From contig CM032228.1 of NCBI GenBank assembly GCA_019009955.1, positions 202,664,501-202,728,500 of the forward strand: DNA of 64,000 nt. Direction: 5' to 3'. The notes beneath the pieces are model-generated. The model ran no database searches. It was not told the origin of the DNA and was given only the letters and a program-made list of their open reading frames with translations. This document shows, piece by piece, positions 35,776 through 45,050 of the stretch. The stretch's first letter is position 1. Every line of letters begins with the position of its first letter. The stretch is from Riptortus pedestris (lineage: Eukaryota > Arthropoda > Insecta > Hemiptera > Alydidae). The translations under genes and the position numbers were made by a program.

Positions 35776-37350
35776 GCTCAGATACCCGGCTTCGCCTGGG
35801 AATTCATTTGAGGCTGAATGCTGATGGTATTTTTTTGGCAAGGCTTTACTTTGCATAATATTTTAACATTTCCCCGTCCCAGTGTTTAGGGTTAATACCC
35901 GTCGTTTTTTTTTTTTTAAGACTTCATTGTCCTCCAAATTGTCATATTTCTCGTCTCCTGTGCATTATGCATAGATTTCAGCTATTGAGGACAAAATTAA
36001 TAGATTTGAATTAATTTTTCCCGGTGAGGTACCTGGTAGTTCATATCAATGTTGAGCATATCAATATTTCTTCGCAAATTACTTTAGTTTTACTGTATAT
36101 CTCGTTTATAATTCGGTATACAAAAAATGTGTATATAACAAAAGTTACTTTAAATAACAAAATAAACATCTTTTGTTATGTGCATATTTGCAGAAAAAGC
36201 AATAGAAAACGAAATACCGCTATTTTTAAATTCAGGCCTCCCTTACAACCCCCACTACTGCCCGTCCCTAGAAATGTTGGTATGGCTTATTATAATGAAT
36301 ACATTAGTGTGAATACACATACCGAGTATTATTTAGATCGGTTGGGTCTTTTGTCCCAAATAAAATTGTTCACTTCCGCTATATGTTTTAGCGTATATCT
36401 CGTTTATAATTCGGTATACGAAAAAAGTTTATATAACAAAAGTTACTCTAAATAACAAAATAAACAACTCTTGTTATGTTCATATTTGCCGAAAAACGAA
36501 TAGAAATCGAAATACCGCTATTTTTAAATTCAGGCCTCCCTTACAACCCCCACTCCTGCCCGTTCCTAGAAATGTTGATGTATCTTGTTATAATGAAAGC
36601 GTTAGTGCTAATACACATACCGAGTTTTATTTATTTCGGTTGGGTCTTTTGTCCCAAATAAAATTGTTCACTTCCGCTGTAGGTTTTAGCGTATATCTCG
36701 TTTATAAATCGGTATATGAAAAAAGTGTATATAACAAAAGTTACTCTAAATAACAAAATAAACAACTCTTGTTATGTTCATATTTGCCGAAAAACGAATA
36801 GAAATCGAAATACCGCTATTTTTAAATTCAGGCCTCCCCTACAACCCCCACTCCTGCCCGTTCCTAGAAATGTTTGTGTAGCTTGTTATAATGAAAGCGT
36901 TAGTGCTAATACACATGCCGAGTTTTATTTATTACGGTTGGGTCTTTTGTCCCAAATAAAATTGTTCCCTTTCGCTGTAGGTTTTAGCGTATATCTCGTT
37001 TATAAATCGGTATATGAAAAAAGTGTATATAACAAAAGTTACTCTAAATAACAAAATAAACAACTTTTGTTATGTTCATATTTGACGAAAAACCAATAGG
37101 AAACGAAATATCGCTATTTTTAATTTCAGGCCTCCCTTATAACCCCCACTCCTGTTCGTCTTAGAGAATATTAATATAGCCTAAAGTCTAAGTTGGGCTA
37201 GTAGTAATATACATACCAAGTTTCATAAAATTCGGTTCAGCCGTTTATGCGTGAAAAGGTAACAAACAAACAAACAAATAAACAAACAAACAAACAAACA
37301 AACAGACACGAAAGAAACAACATGTAGTTATGGTGTCTATGACAAGTGAA
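35774..37350 (+). repeat. Array unit 5 (four monomers, truncated tail)
   Basis: Head joins TA directly as TAGCTCAGATACCC. Four monomers at 298-bp spacing, the middle ones sharing TAGAAATCGAAATACCGC. The tail stops at TCTATGACAAGTGAA and passes straight into (TA)n and the right half of the Helentron-like host copy, losing about 60 bp seen in units 1-4. Confidence 0.8.
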
Positions 37351-37351
37351 A

Positions 37352-38062
37352 TATATATATATATCTGTTACTGCTCTAGAGATCGACATTTAAACAGATT
37401 AATTAAAGATCAAGTTCGTTAACGGCTGAAGTCGGACCAGTGATAGAGGGGGGTTTAGAGGAAGGAAATTTCTAAAATTCAGAATATCCCTGGCTGGTGG
37501 GGTAGATGTCTAAATGACCAGAGACAGGAGCGAGTGAACATCACGGATTTATAGAGAAAGAACACTGAGGATGAGGCAGGACCTCAAAAGGTGGCTCTGA
37601 AATAATCATTCACAATCTAGTGGAGATGATGACCATTTTTTCAACCATGGATTCAAAATATCTCCGGTATTATCCGTCGTATCGATAAATTGCATTAATA
37701 TTCTATAAATGTTGTTACATACGCATTTTCTCTATCAACAATATTAACCGAGATATTGACATTTTTTAGCCTTGAGTAAACCCACGCTTATAGTCATCGC
37801 AGTTTAAAAATAAGTGATTTTTTTCATGAAATGTCTTATTCCAAGCATAAATACTTAATATTGTTTTCAACGTGCCTTTATTATGTGAGATACATGCAAA
37901 TAATTATTGCGATGAAGCCATAAATTAAGATTTTATTACCCACCAATTTCAATTCATAGGATTTTTTTTTTTTTTTGAAAATGGAGGATATATGATGATA
38001 AGATGAAATCAGTAGTGTGTATGAAATCTGCTTAGTTTACACATCCCCTGCGTGCTGGTCAT
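37352..38062 (+). mobile_element. Helentron-like copy, right half, split by the tandem array
   Basis: Short TA tract, TCTGTTACTGCTCTAGAGAT, body module (GTTCGTTAACGGCTGAAGTC; ATATTAACCGAGATATTGAC), a long spacer and the right end GAAATCTGCTTAGTTTACAC with hairpin remnant CATCCCCTGCGTG. Orientation and content complete the left half at 30812-30931. A 160-bp repeat of another family interrupts the body at 37487-37647. Confidence 0.65.
37487..37647. repeat. Interspersed repeat, copy 1 of 2 (inserted in Helentron-like body)
   Basis: Shares CAGAGAC-GGAGCGAGT, ATTTATAGAGA, CACTGA-GATG and TTTTTTCAACCATGG with 47600-47730. It splits a body module between AGAATATCCCTG and TCAAAATATCTCC, so it arrived later. 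Family unknown; it contains CTGAGGA and CTCTGAAAT, reminiscent of a hammerhead core but without convincing stems. Confidence 0.5.
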
Positions 38063-38279
38063 TGACGCTACGTAATAAAACAAATTTAGATTTCAGGTTA
38101 CGCTGTTATTAGTATCAAGATTTACAATAATATATATCAAACGAATTACGTAAGGGAACGATGTACGACAGGGGACGAAGAATGCGAAAGAACATATTCT
38201 TTTAGTATAGAATATAAAATCTCAGTATTCGGGTTTGTGATAAAACGTCTTTAAAACTTGCTTTTGTCCAATGTAACTC

Positions 38280-38715
38280 AATAGTTCGATTTTCAGTTTT
38301 GTACCTAGCTTTGAATTTTGTCTTTGAATGTCACCTTGTTTCTTTATTTCGTTCTATGTTGTGTTCCATTTTTGTTTTTTGATTTCCATTCTAGGTTTTT
38401 CAGTTCCATTTTGTTTTTTGTGTTACATTTCCGCTTTTGAGTTCCAGTTCCGTTTTTGTGTTTCAGTCTGTTTTTGTTATTAATTCCATCTTTTGTGTTC
38501 TTTTTCCTTTTTTTTTTTCATTTCTGTTTTGTATTGCGTTTCTATTTCTTTCCCAATTCTGTTTTGGTTTAATCTCTGTTTTTTGTGTTTTCTCTCAGTT
38601 TTGAGATTCTTTTATGTTTTGTGGTCCTTTTCAGGTTTGGGTTCCCTTTACGTTTTGTGTTCCGTTTCTGTTTTTGTTTAATTTTGTTTTGTTATATTTG
38701 TGTTTATTTTTTAAG
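38280..38715. repeat. Degenerate T-rich minisatellite-like tract
   Basis: More than 20 imperfect repeats of a GTTCC-ATTTTTGTTTTTTG type motif at about 17-20 bp spacing, with very strong strand asymmetry (T-rich, almost no A). The open frames across it are composition artefacts. Confidence 0.6.
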
Positions 38716-38786
38716 TTATGAAGCTTTTATTTTGAGCAACATCACCAAAGCTGCGAGGCTACAATAAATAAATAAAAAAAACTTGC

Positions 38787-38925
38787 TATTCATTAACGTC
38801 CACTTGATGAGTTCCATGACTATTCGGGAAGGGTTACAATTCTATTCTAGAAGTGGGGACTTAAATTAAAGAGTTAACCCTTAATAAATTCTTATTGCCT
38901 ATGCGGGAATCGTGGAATACTCTAA
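38787..38925 (-). mobile_element. Diverged SINE copy
   Basis: CATTAACGTCCACTTGATGA, CGGGAAGGGTTACAATTC, then TAATAAATTC and GCGGGAATCGTGG, which follow the SINE order with many changes and small deletions; the B box is degraded. Confidence 0.4.
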
Positions 38926-39599
38926 CCAGATTTTGCATCCTTAATGTTCGAATACGGATGTAAGTAAATTATAATACAACTACAATTTAAACGATTATCT
39001 AAAATCAATGAGGAGAAATATCATTTGGACAGAGTAACAAATCAGACAAGAAGGGCTTGATCGATCCTAATCAGGAAATAAATGGCTGTTACTCGTGTGC
39101 CAATGTATCCAGAGGCGATATGAATGGAGAGCTATTGAAAGGAGAGGACTTATTATTGATTCAATGTTTATTAAACCATAGCCTAATGGATATTTGACAT
39201 CATTTATTATTTCATGCATCATTCTCCTAACGACATACATTGATACCCACATCAATCCACATAGACGATTCATGATGCTTTTAACTATATGAATAAACGA
39301 TCCTCGCTACTATCAGCCCATTAAACCCATTCTAGTTCATGAGGCCTTGTTATGACGGCTGCTTATAAAAGCACACCAATAAGAGGGAGGACAAGAGATA
39401 GAAACTATAGAGGGGAATCGTCCAAAAGCCAATAGAACGATTTTTGGAGTCTGGAGTTAGCACATAGCCTATCTTATCATTAACTGCTTATTCGCAATAT
39501 GTAGAAGTTTTTATGTGCTGATTGCTATCTATACAACTGTGAAGATTTTAGCAGATGGTGTCACAATTATCGAGGCAGCAGCTGCCCGGGTTTTGAAGT
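38926..39599. other. Unique sequence
   Basis: Nothing recognised. Confidence 0.5.
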
Positions 39600-39975
39600 A
39601 TCCGATTGAAAAAAAAAATACATAAAAAGTGAAACTAAGTCTGCCAGTAAAACCTTTATCACTACTTAAATTCAATTCTCTCCGACGTTCCATTTGCCTT
39701 ACGCTCAATAGAGCACTAAATCCTCAAAAATCACAAATTAGGTATCTACGACTAACATTAAACAAGCGACTAACTTGGAAACTTCACATCATATTAACAA
39801 AGACAAGAATTGAATCGACGGTACAGACTCCTACTAAGACTATTTGATAACAAATCTAAACTATCACTGGCATAACAAACGATTGATTTACACACACCAG
39901 TACTCAGACCAATATACACATACGGACGTGAACTTAGGGGTTCCACTAAATTACTACACGTCTATTCTTGGGTAT
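39600..39975 (+). pseudogene. LINE reverse transcriptase C-terminal fragment (remnant)
   Basis: First frame: RALNPQKSQIRYLRLTLNKR followed by LTWKLHI, matching the KYLGL-LDKRLTWK-HI segment of Jockey/R1-type RTs. After a frameshift before 39840: FDNKSKLSL, stop TAA at 39873-39875, then VLRPIYTYGRELRGSTK, matching the segment just after it. Both frames are needed, so it is dead. It ends beside a Helentron-like scrap. Confidence 0.7.
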
Positions 39976-39996
39976 AGGGCAGTAATTGAAAAAGGA

Positions 39997-40066
39997 GGTG
40001 GGAGTAGGATCGACGGACATTCATAGTTTTTCGAAAATCACATGGTAAGTACATCCTTACTTAAAG
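39997..40066 (-). mobile_element. Helentron-like left-module remnant, reverse, degenerate
   Basis: AGGATCGACGGACATTCATA and TTTTTCGAAAATCACATGG match the family left module on minus; the palindromic end is decayed. It abuts a LINE remnant. Confidence 0.4.
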
Positions 40067-40800
40067 AAAGTCCCTTAGTGCGGAAGAGATAAATTGCTAT
40101 GAATAGAGACCGAGATTTGTAGGTGTCCCTAATATACAGTGATACAAGTTATGCTCTTTTTATTTAAGGTTGGTCGTTTTCAATAACTTTATCATTGTTT
40201 CAATTAATTTGTCTGGTATAAGCGTCCGTTGACACACATATAATATTGATGTAAATGGTCTAACGCTAATAGAATGAAGACATAAATAGTGCAAAGAGTT
40301 TGCGCACTCGGGTGGAGTGAAACTGTAATGGAGCCGGCATATAATTGGCCGGCTTTGGAGTTTGAAGGGAATCGTACTGCCCATTAAACTTTAATATCGA
40401 CCGATTTGAAATCCTTGGAGTGTGCGCACTGCGATAAAAGACTGATCAAACCAACGGCCTATCAAACGTCTCTGATATGCACTGCCTCTTACAGAATAAA
40501 ATAAGACCGACCTGTAAGGACTACTCCAACGTTAGGTTTACCTAAAGATCTATAGTTTTGATGATTTATAAAGCCTTTCATTTAAAAATCATATATTTGA
40601 CTTAATTAATGTTTATCTAAACTGTAGTCTAACATAGATTTGCTATATTATAAAGCCTGTAGTGCAGGAATCCGTTCAAATTAGCCTTAGTTGCACAAAA
40701 GGATTAACAATATGGAGTATCTATAATGTAAACAATGTATATTTTTGAGACATTGTTCCTTACCCTTTTCATATTAGCGAATTTCCCTTGATAGACTTAG
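40067..40800. other. Unique sequence
   Basis: Nothing recognised. Confidence 0.5.
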
Positions 40801-40810
40801 TATATATATA

Positions 40811-40888
40811 TAATTTTGAACGGACCTCATTTTCGTCATCTCCTAGGAGGGATCGATAGACATTTCAGGATTTTATTCAAACATCGCG
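40811..40888 (-). mobile_element. Helentron-like left-module fragment, reverse
   Basis: TTTTGAACGGACCTCATTTT and CGTCATCTCCTAGGAGGGAT adjacent to a short (TA)n at 40801-40812. Similarity ends at about 40888, where a 27-bp perfect hairpin begins. Confidence 0.6.
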
Positions 40889-40889
40889 C

Positions 40890-40916
40890 CGAAAGTACAA
40901 AAGGTTTGTACTTTCG
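40890..40916. repeat. Perfect hairpin, 12-bp stem
   Basis: CGAAAGTACAAA, a 3-base loop AGG and TTTGTACTTTCG. It lies at the break point of the adjacent Helentron-like fragment and may be a small fold-back relic. Confidence 0.6.
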
Positions 40917-41141
40917 TGGCCTTTTTAGAGCGCGGCCAATATGCGCCCTTCTCCCGCCTAATACTCACACTGATATAAACATTTCAAAATATGTTTTCTT
41001 TCAAACAGACGCACAAAAATACAACCGCCACTGCTGAAACAGTTTAGCTCCCAAAGAGGTAATTCGGTAAAATATTGACTAACTATATGCCTGAATTATT
41101 TCAAGATTACAGCAGGACACGAAATGTTTTGATATGAATAA

Positions 41142-43656
41142 CACAGGTCTGCAAAAAAAATTTTTTGATCAGCTGCATGGAATATTTTAGCTAAATTTTA
41201 TGTTTTTTGGTGTGCTGAATCCAAAAATGACCGCTATTTTCCTCCATCACGTACAGTTTTCTTGCAAATTAGGGGAGAGGGGGACATAAAAAACGAAAAC
41301 GTAGAAAAAACACCATAATTTGTATTGTCTATAAACTCAAAATAAAAGAAAGTATTTGTTTACTATTCAGTACAAAATGCTCAAAAACTTCATTCAGTTT
41401 GCTTGTGGAACCTTTTTTTTTTCTTTGATACTTCGTCGCACACGTTTTCGTGCTCCAGCATTGTCCGTATCCCTCTTGAGCATCCAACAATAGTCAGCTA
41501 GCATATTGACGTTCCATCGTCCTTGGTAGCGTTTTTCCATATCCCGAACGTCTTGGTGAAATCTTTCTCCTTGCTCTTCACTAAACGCTCCCAGGTTTTC
41601 TGGAAAGTATTCGACATGGGAGTGTAGGAAATGAACTTTTAGGCTCATGTTGCATCCTTGAGCTTTGTAGGCAGCCAACATGCGATTCACAATTGTTTTG
41701 TAGTTAGGGTCTTTCGTATTCCCTAGAAACTTTTGCACTACATTCTTGAAAGAATCCCAGGCTTCTTTTTCTTTATTGCTCATTGATACAGGAAACCGGG
41801 GATCTGACAAAAGTTTTCGTATGTCAGGTCCTGTAAAAACTCCCTCTTTCAATTTTGCTTCAGACAGTTTAGGAAACTTTGAACACACATACTTGAAACA
41901 TTCCCCATCTCTTGGCAATGATTTGATGAATTGCTTCATAAGCCCCAGTTTTATATGAAGTGGGGGTAATAAAACCTTTTCAGGTGGCACTAAGCTTATA
42001 TTAATGACGTTTTTCTCGCCAGGAGTGTTCCGAAGCGGCCAGTCACTTTTTACCCAGTGGTGATCTCGGGCTCGACTGTCCCACAAGCACAAGAAGCAGG
42101 GGTACTTTGTATAGCCTGATTGCTGGCCCAACAACATGGTTAAAATCTTAAAATCGCCACAAACCAACCAGCGATGTTCTTGATATTTGATTTTTTCAAG
42201 AATCAGTTCCAAATCCTTGTACTTTTCCTCTAATTGTACCGAATGTGCTACAGGAATTGATGCAATTTTATTTCCATTATGCAATAGCACTGCTTTAATG
42301 CTTGTTTTTGAAGAATCAATGAATAAGCGCCATTGAGAAGAATCATATTCAAGTTCAAAGCCCTCCATGATCCCTTGAACATCTTTACAATATACAAGAT
42401 GCCCCTCTTTGGAGTAGAACTGAGTGAACTCTCTCTCTCGATGCCTGTACCATGAAAACGAAGTTCCTGGTAACAACAGGTTTTTATTTTTGAGTCTTGA
42501 TCCCAGAAATTCAGCAGCATCTTTTGAAAGGTCTAAATTTCTAACCAGGTCATTGAGCTCATTCTGAGAAAAAAGTTGGGGGTTTCCATCAGAAGAGAAA
42601 TCTGAGCCAGATTCATCCTGGGAAGGTAATGTCTCTCCATCCTCCTCTAAATCGTACCTGATACTGTCCAAATTGGAGGGAGGCTGTGGCACTGGCAATT
42701 CAGGACTGTGAAACACTGGACGAATAGCTGAATTCAAGTTTGGATAAGAAACATTGTTCTTGTTTTTGGAGTTGAAACCTTTCACATCTACTGAGCAGAA
42801 ATAGCAATCGGTTGTATGGTTTTGTTGTTCTCGCCACATCATTGGAATGGCAAAACGAAAGGAGGATTTCTTACCTTTAAACCACAAACGAAGGTCTTCC
42901 TCACACCTTCTGCACACCTTATGCGGAGCCCAGGATTTGTCTTGGTCCCCAAGTTTCAGTTTGAAATACGCGAAATACACCTTCTTCACGAAGTCACTGA
43001 CATTTCGTTGCTGAGCTTTAAAAGTAAATTCACCGCAAATGAAACAAAAACTGTTAGGAGAATTAACGCAACCTCTTGGAGATATAATGAAAAAGTTGAA
43101 TGGGAGAACAATCACGTTTGAATGGAGTTCACAGAATGAGTGGGTCCAATGAAACCAAAACAACTTCGACATGACGAGCAAGTTGAAACATGATCAGTCC
43201 TGTCCGTAAGCTGCAATTCCCATTACCCGCTCTTAATATCCACTAGAACATGTTATAACCTGTGCACTACATACAGCAAGGCATCCTGACTTTTCAGAAA
43301 ATCAAATAAACGACGTGTTATGACATGATTTTGGGCATCCTTACGCTTCTCCTACTTCAAAAATATCCCACCCCCTTCTTCCCTACCCCTCTCTTTCATT
43401 TCGTATCAATCCTGGGAGTGACATGACTAAATATGAGAGTGAAAAAATTCATGCAATTCATAAAATTGACAACTTGGAAGCAACTACCGAATTGAGGTTT
43501 AACGTTGAATAACACCGTATGTGGTATTCAAAAAACCAGTTTTGCGAGAAAACTAGACGTGATGGAATTTTTTGATTACTTTTTCGGTTTTAGCATGCAA
43601 AAATCCATGGGAAACAGTAAAAAAATCGTATGCAGTTTTTTGGTTGCAGACCTGTG
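41142..43656 (-). mobile_element. CMC-like cut-and-paste DNA transposon, apparently complete
   Basis: The two ends carry a perfect 13-bp terminal inverted repeat, CACAGGTCTGCAA, read inward from 41142 on plus and from 43656 on minus. Similarity continues weakly inward: A-rich tracts and a CTGCAT hexamer on both sides. The 3-bp string TAA lies directly outside both ends (41139-41141 and 43657-43659) and fits a target duplication. Inside is one uninterrupted 595-codon frame on the minus strand, with about 250 bp between stop and left end and 475 bp between start and right end. Ends starting CAC, a 2-3 bp duplication and a DDE-like protein with a Cys-pair insert suggest the CACTA/Mirage/Chapaev (CMC) group. 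That assignment is inference. The repeats and duplication are read directly, though a 3-bp duplication alone is weak. Confidence 0.65.
41394..43181 (-). CDS. Intact transposase-like protein, 595 aa, Cys-rich N terminus
   Basis: The only long intact frame in the window. Residues 34-129 hold three Cys pairs: C46/C49 (FCFICGEF), C90/C93 (VCRRCEED) and C126/C129 (DCYFCSVD), consistent with a zinc-binding N-terminal module. Residues 160-220 are acidic and low complexity. The core from 270 on shows D289 (RLFIDSSK), D343 (VCGDFK), then a YPCFLC pair (C362, C365) with H374/H375, and a C-terminal block GERFHQDV (E539, H542) and LADYCW. The tail from 575 is strongly basic. I know this as a multicopy arthropod family; CGDFK followed by a PCxxC pair recalls CMC transposases, so D289, D343 and E539 are a plausible but unproven catalytic triad. 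The first 33 residues (hydrophobic, before SPRGCVNS) look unlike the conserved start and could be intron or leader: a pyrimidine-rich tract ending in AG precedes codon 36. No AATAAA lies between stop and the left repeat. Activity versus domestication cannot be told here. Confidence 0.8.
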   Translation of the reverse strand: MLVMSKLFWFHWTHSFCELHSNVIVLPFNFFIISPRGCVNSPNSFCFICGEFTFKAQQRNVSDFVKKVYFAYFKLKLGDQDKSWAPHKVCRRCEEDLRLWFKGKKSSFRFAIPMMWREQQNHTTDCYFCSVDVKGFNSKNKNNVSYPNLNSAIRPVFHSPELPVPQPPSNLDSIRYDLEEDGETLPSQDESGSDFSSDGNPQLFSQNELNDLVRNLDLSKDAAEFLGSRLKNKNLLLPGTSFSWYRHREREFTQFYSKEGHLVYCKDVQGIMEGFELEYDSSQWRLFIDSSKTSIKAVLLHNGNKIASIPVAHSVQLEEKYKDLELILEKIKYQEHRWLVCGDFKILTMLLGQQSGYTKYPCFLCLWDSRARDHHWVKSDWPLRNTPGEKNVINISLVPPEKVLLPPLHIKLGLMKQFIKSLPRDGECFKYVCSKFPKLSEAKLKEGVFTGPDIRKLLSDPRFPVSMSNKEKEAWDSFKNVVQKFLGNTKDPNYKTIVNRMLAAYKAQGCNMSLKVHFLHSHVEYFPENLGAFSEEQGERFHQDVRDMEKRYQGRWNVNMLADYCWMLKRDTDNAGARKRVRRSIKEKKKVPQAN

Positions 43657-43659
43657 TAA

Positions 43660-44518
43660 TCGATGAGCGAGAAATATTTACAGTTGAATTATTATTGAAA
43701 GATGTAAGGAGTTTGATAGTTGATGAAAACAGAGCTAGAGGTCGTGAAGGGTATAAAAAAGACCTGAGCAAGAGGGCTGCCATTCCTTTAATATTGCAGT
43801 GGCCGCGGATATGATTGTTTCAAAACACGCTACCTCTCGACCCCTTAACCTCACTGCTTTTCAACTCCTCAATTCACAATGGAAAACCGTCAAGAATGGC
43901 AACAATCATAAACATAAATCATTTAATATACATTCTGTAGGGGTAGTATTATTCTCATAAAATAATGAAGAAATAAGCAGCAGTTGAGTAAGAACTAAAT
44001 TATCTTTACGTAAAGGTGCAGGATTGAAGTTAAATACAATAAATATAATATAAATTGCTAACTCAAACTTTCTTATTTTTATTTCATATACAGTATAACC
44101 TATTTCTACAAAAGAAGGGTACGAGGATGTGTAGAGGGTAAAAAGTGGAGGAGACGACTAAGGAAACAACCCCCAATATATAAAAGTAAGCACAGCATTT
44201 TCAACTTCAAAGTAAACAAGATATTGACAATCATTTATTATGATTTTCACTGACTTGAATTTTTGCAGAATTGTGTATTTCCTATGGAAAATTCACTAAA
44301 TTACTTAAAATCGTATAGGAGAAACTTATTTTCCTCCACATGACAGGAAGAACAATTTCGGTCTTAAAATAAAATACATGAAGCTTGATTGACAAGCAGT
44401 CATTTTTCTTTCATTTAGCAATATCTCAACGGTGAACTTTTAATCAAGCCTTTGACTAAGATTAATTGTGACAACAGATTTTTTTATATTCAGGTGGGAA
44501 TGGTAACTTAGTAAGTTA
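43660..44518. other. Unique sequence
   Basis: Nothing recognised beyond a short pyrimidine tract. Confidence 0.5.
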
Positions 44519-44703
44519 TTACGCATTCAGCAATGGTACTTTTGTTTTGGTTTTATATTATGTTTCTCTTTCTTAGCAGTGAAACTGTCTTGTCAGGGCA
44601 GATACTGCTAAGTCCAACGTAAAGCTGTTAAGTCATAACAGCTAAAAAAAGAAACGTAATATGAAACCAAAACAGAAGTACAAATGCTGAAAACGTAGAT
44701 ATA
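44519..44703. repeat. Fold-back element, about 65-bp arms
   Basis: Left arm TTCAGCAATGGTAC, TTTTGTTTTGGTTTTATATT, ATGTTTCTCTTTCTTAGC pairs with right arm GCTAAAAAAAGAAACGTAAT, ATGAAACCAAAACAGAAGTA, CAAATGCTGAA. A smaller hairpin (CTTAGCAGT / ACTGCTAAG, 44571-44612) lies at the inner edge. Non-coding MITE-like. Confidence 0.7.
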
Positions 44704-44977
44704 GTTTAAGAGAGGCTGAGAGTGGGGGGGGGAGGGGTGGAATTTGTTTTTATTAGTATCCCTATGCATAACACCTACAAGTACCACATGATTTATGCCT
44801 CAATGAGAAACTTGGACAACAATTAGTGTGAAGTATCCGAAAAGAAGGAAAACAGAAATTCCAGAGGGTTAGCCAACTGACGAAAATTGCGCATACTAGA
44901 TCACTGAAGGGCAAATATATTTCTTTACTTATTTTGTAATTTACTTGGAGTGATCGATGAGAAATGTGATTTTCTTT

Positions 44978-45050
44978 TTCCTCAAAAACCGCGTCATGAA
45001 TACAACTTTAATATTTTAGTTGATTTTCCTTAGGGGAACCTTGGCAAAAT
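44978..45050 (-). mobile_element. Helentron-like left-end remnant, reverse
   Basis: CCGCGTCATGAATACAACTT and TTGATTTTCCTTAGGGGAAC match the family left terminus on minus. Confidence 0.5.

Larger units (their letters stand above)
31001..37350 (+). repeat. Two-level tandem array: five units, 16 monomers of about 298 bp
   Basis: Unit heads (AGCTCAGATACCCGGCTTCG, slightly changed in unit 4) start at 31001, 32266, 33500, 34604 and 35774. Within units a monomer recurs, marked by CCTCCCTTATAACCCCCACT, at 31411, 31706, 32004; 32623, 32919, 33218; 33672, 33948, 34246; 34848, 35124, 35423; 36237, 36535, 36833, 37131. Spacings inside units are 295-299 bp, except 276 in units 3 and 4. Units close with TTCGGTTCAGCCGTTTATGC, (ACAA)n and, in units 1-4, a tail of about 95 bp ending in short TA. 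The head and the CAGCCGTTTATGCGTGAAAAGG-like ending resemble repeats I recall from many arthropod genomes; I do not assign a class. 298 is not a multiple of 3, so the open frames inside are not meaningful. Confidence 0.85.

Noticed and set aside
31304..37051. Repeated open frames in the array with similar peptides (NNKINNFCYVHIC, PPLQPPLL)
   Set aside because: They come from the 298-bp monomer being repeated. The period is not a multiple of 3, frames are short and interrupted, and there is no domain.
38493..38767. Phe-rich frames resembling membrane segments
   Set aside because: Composition effect of the T-rich minisatellite-like tract.
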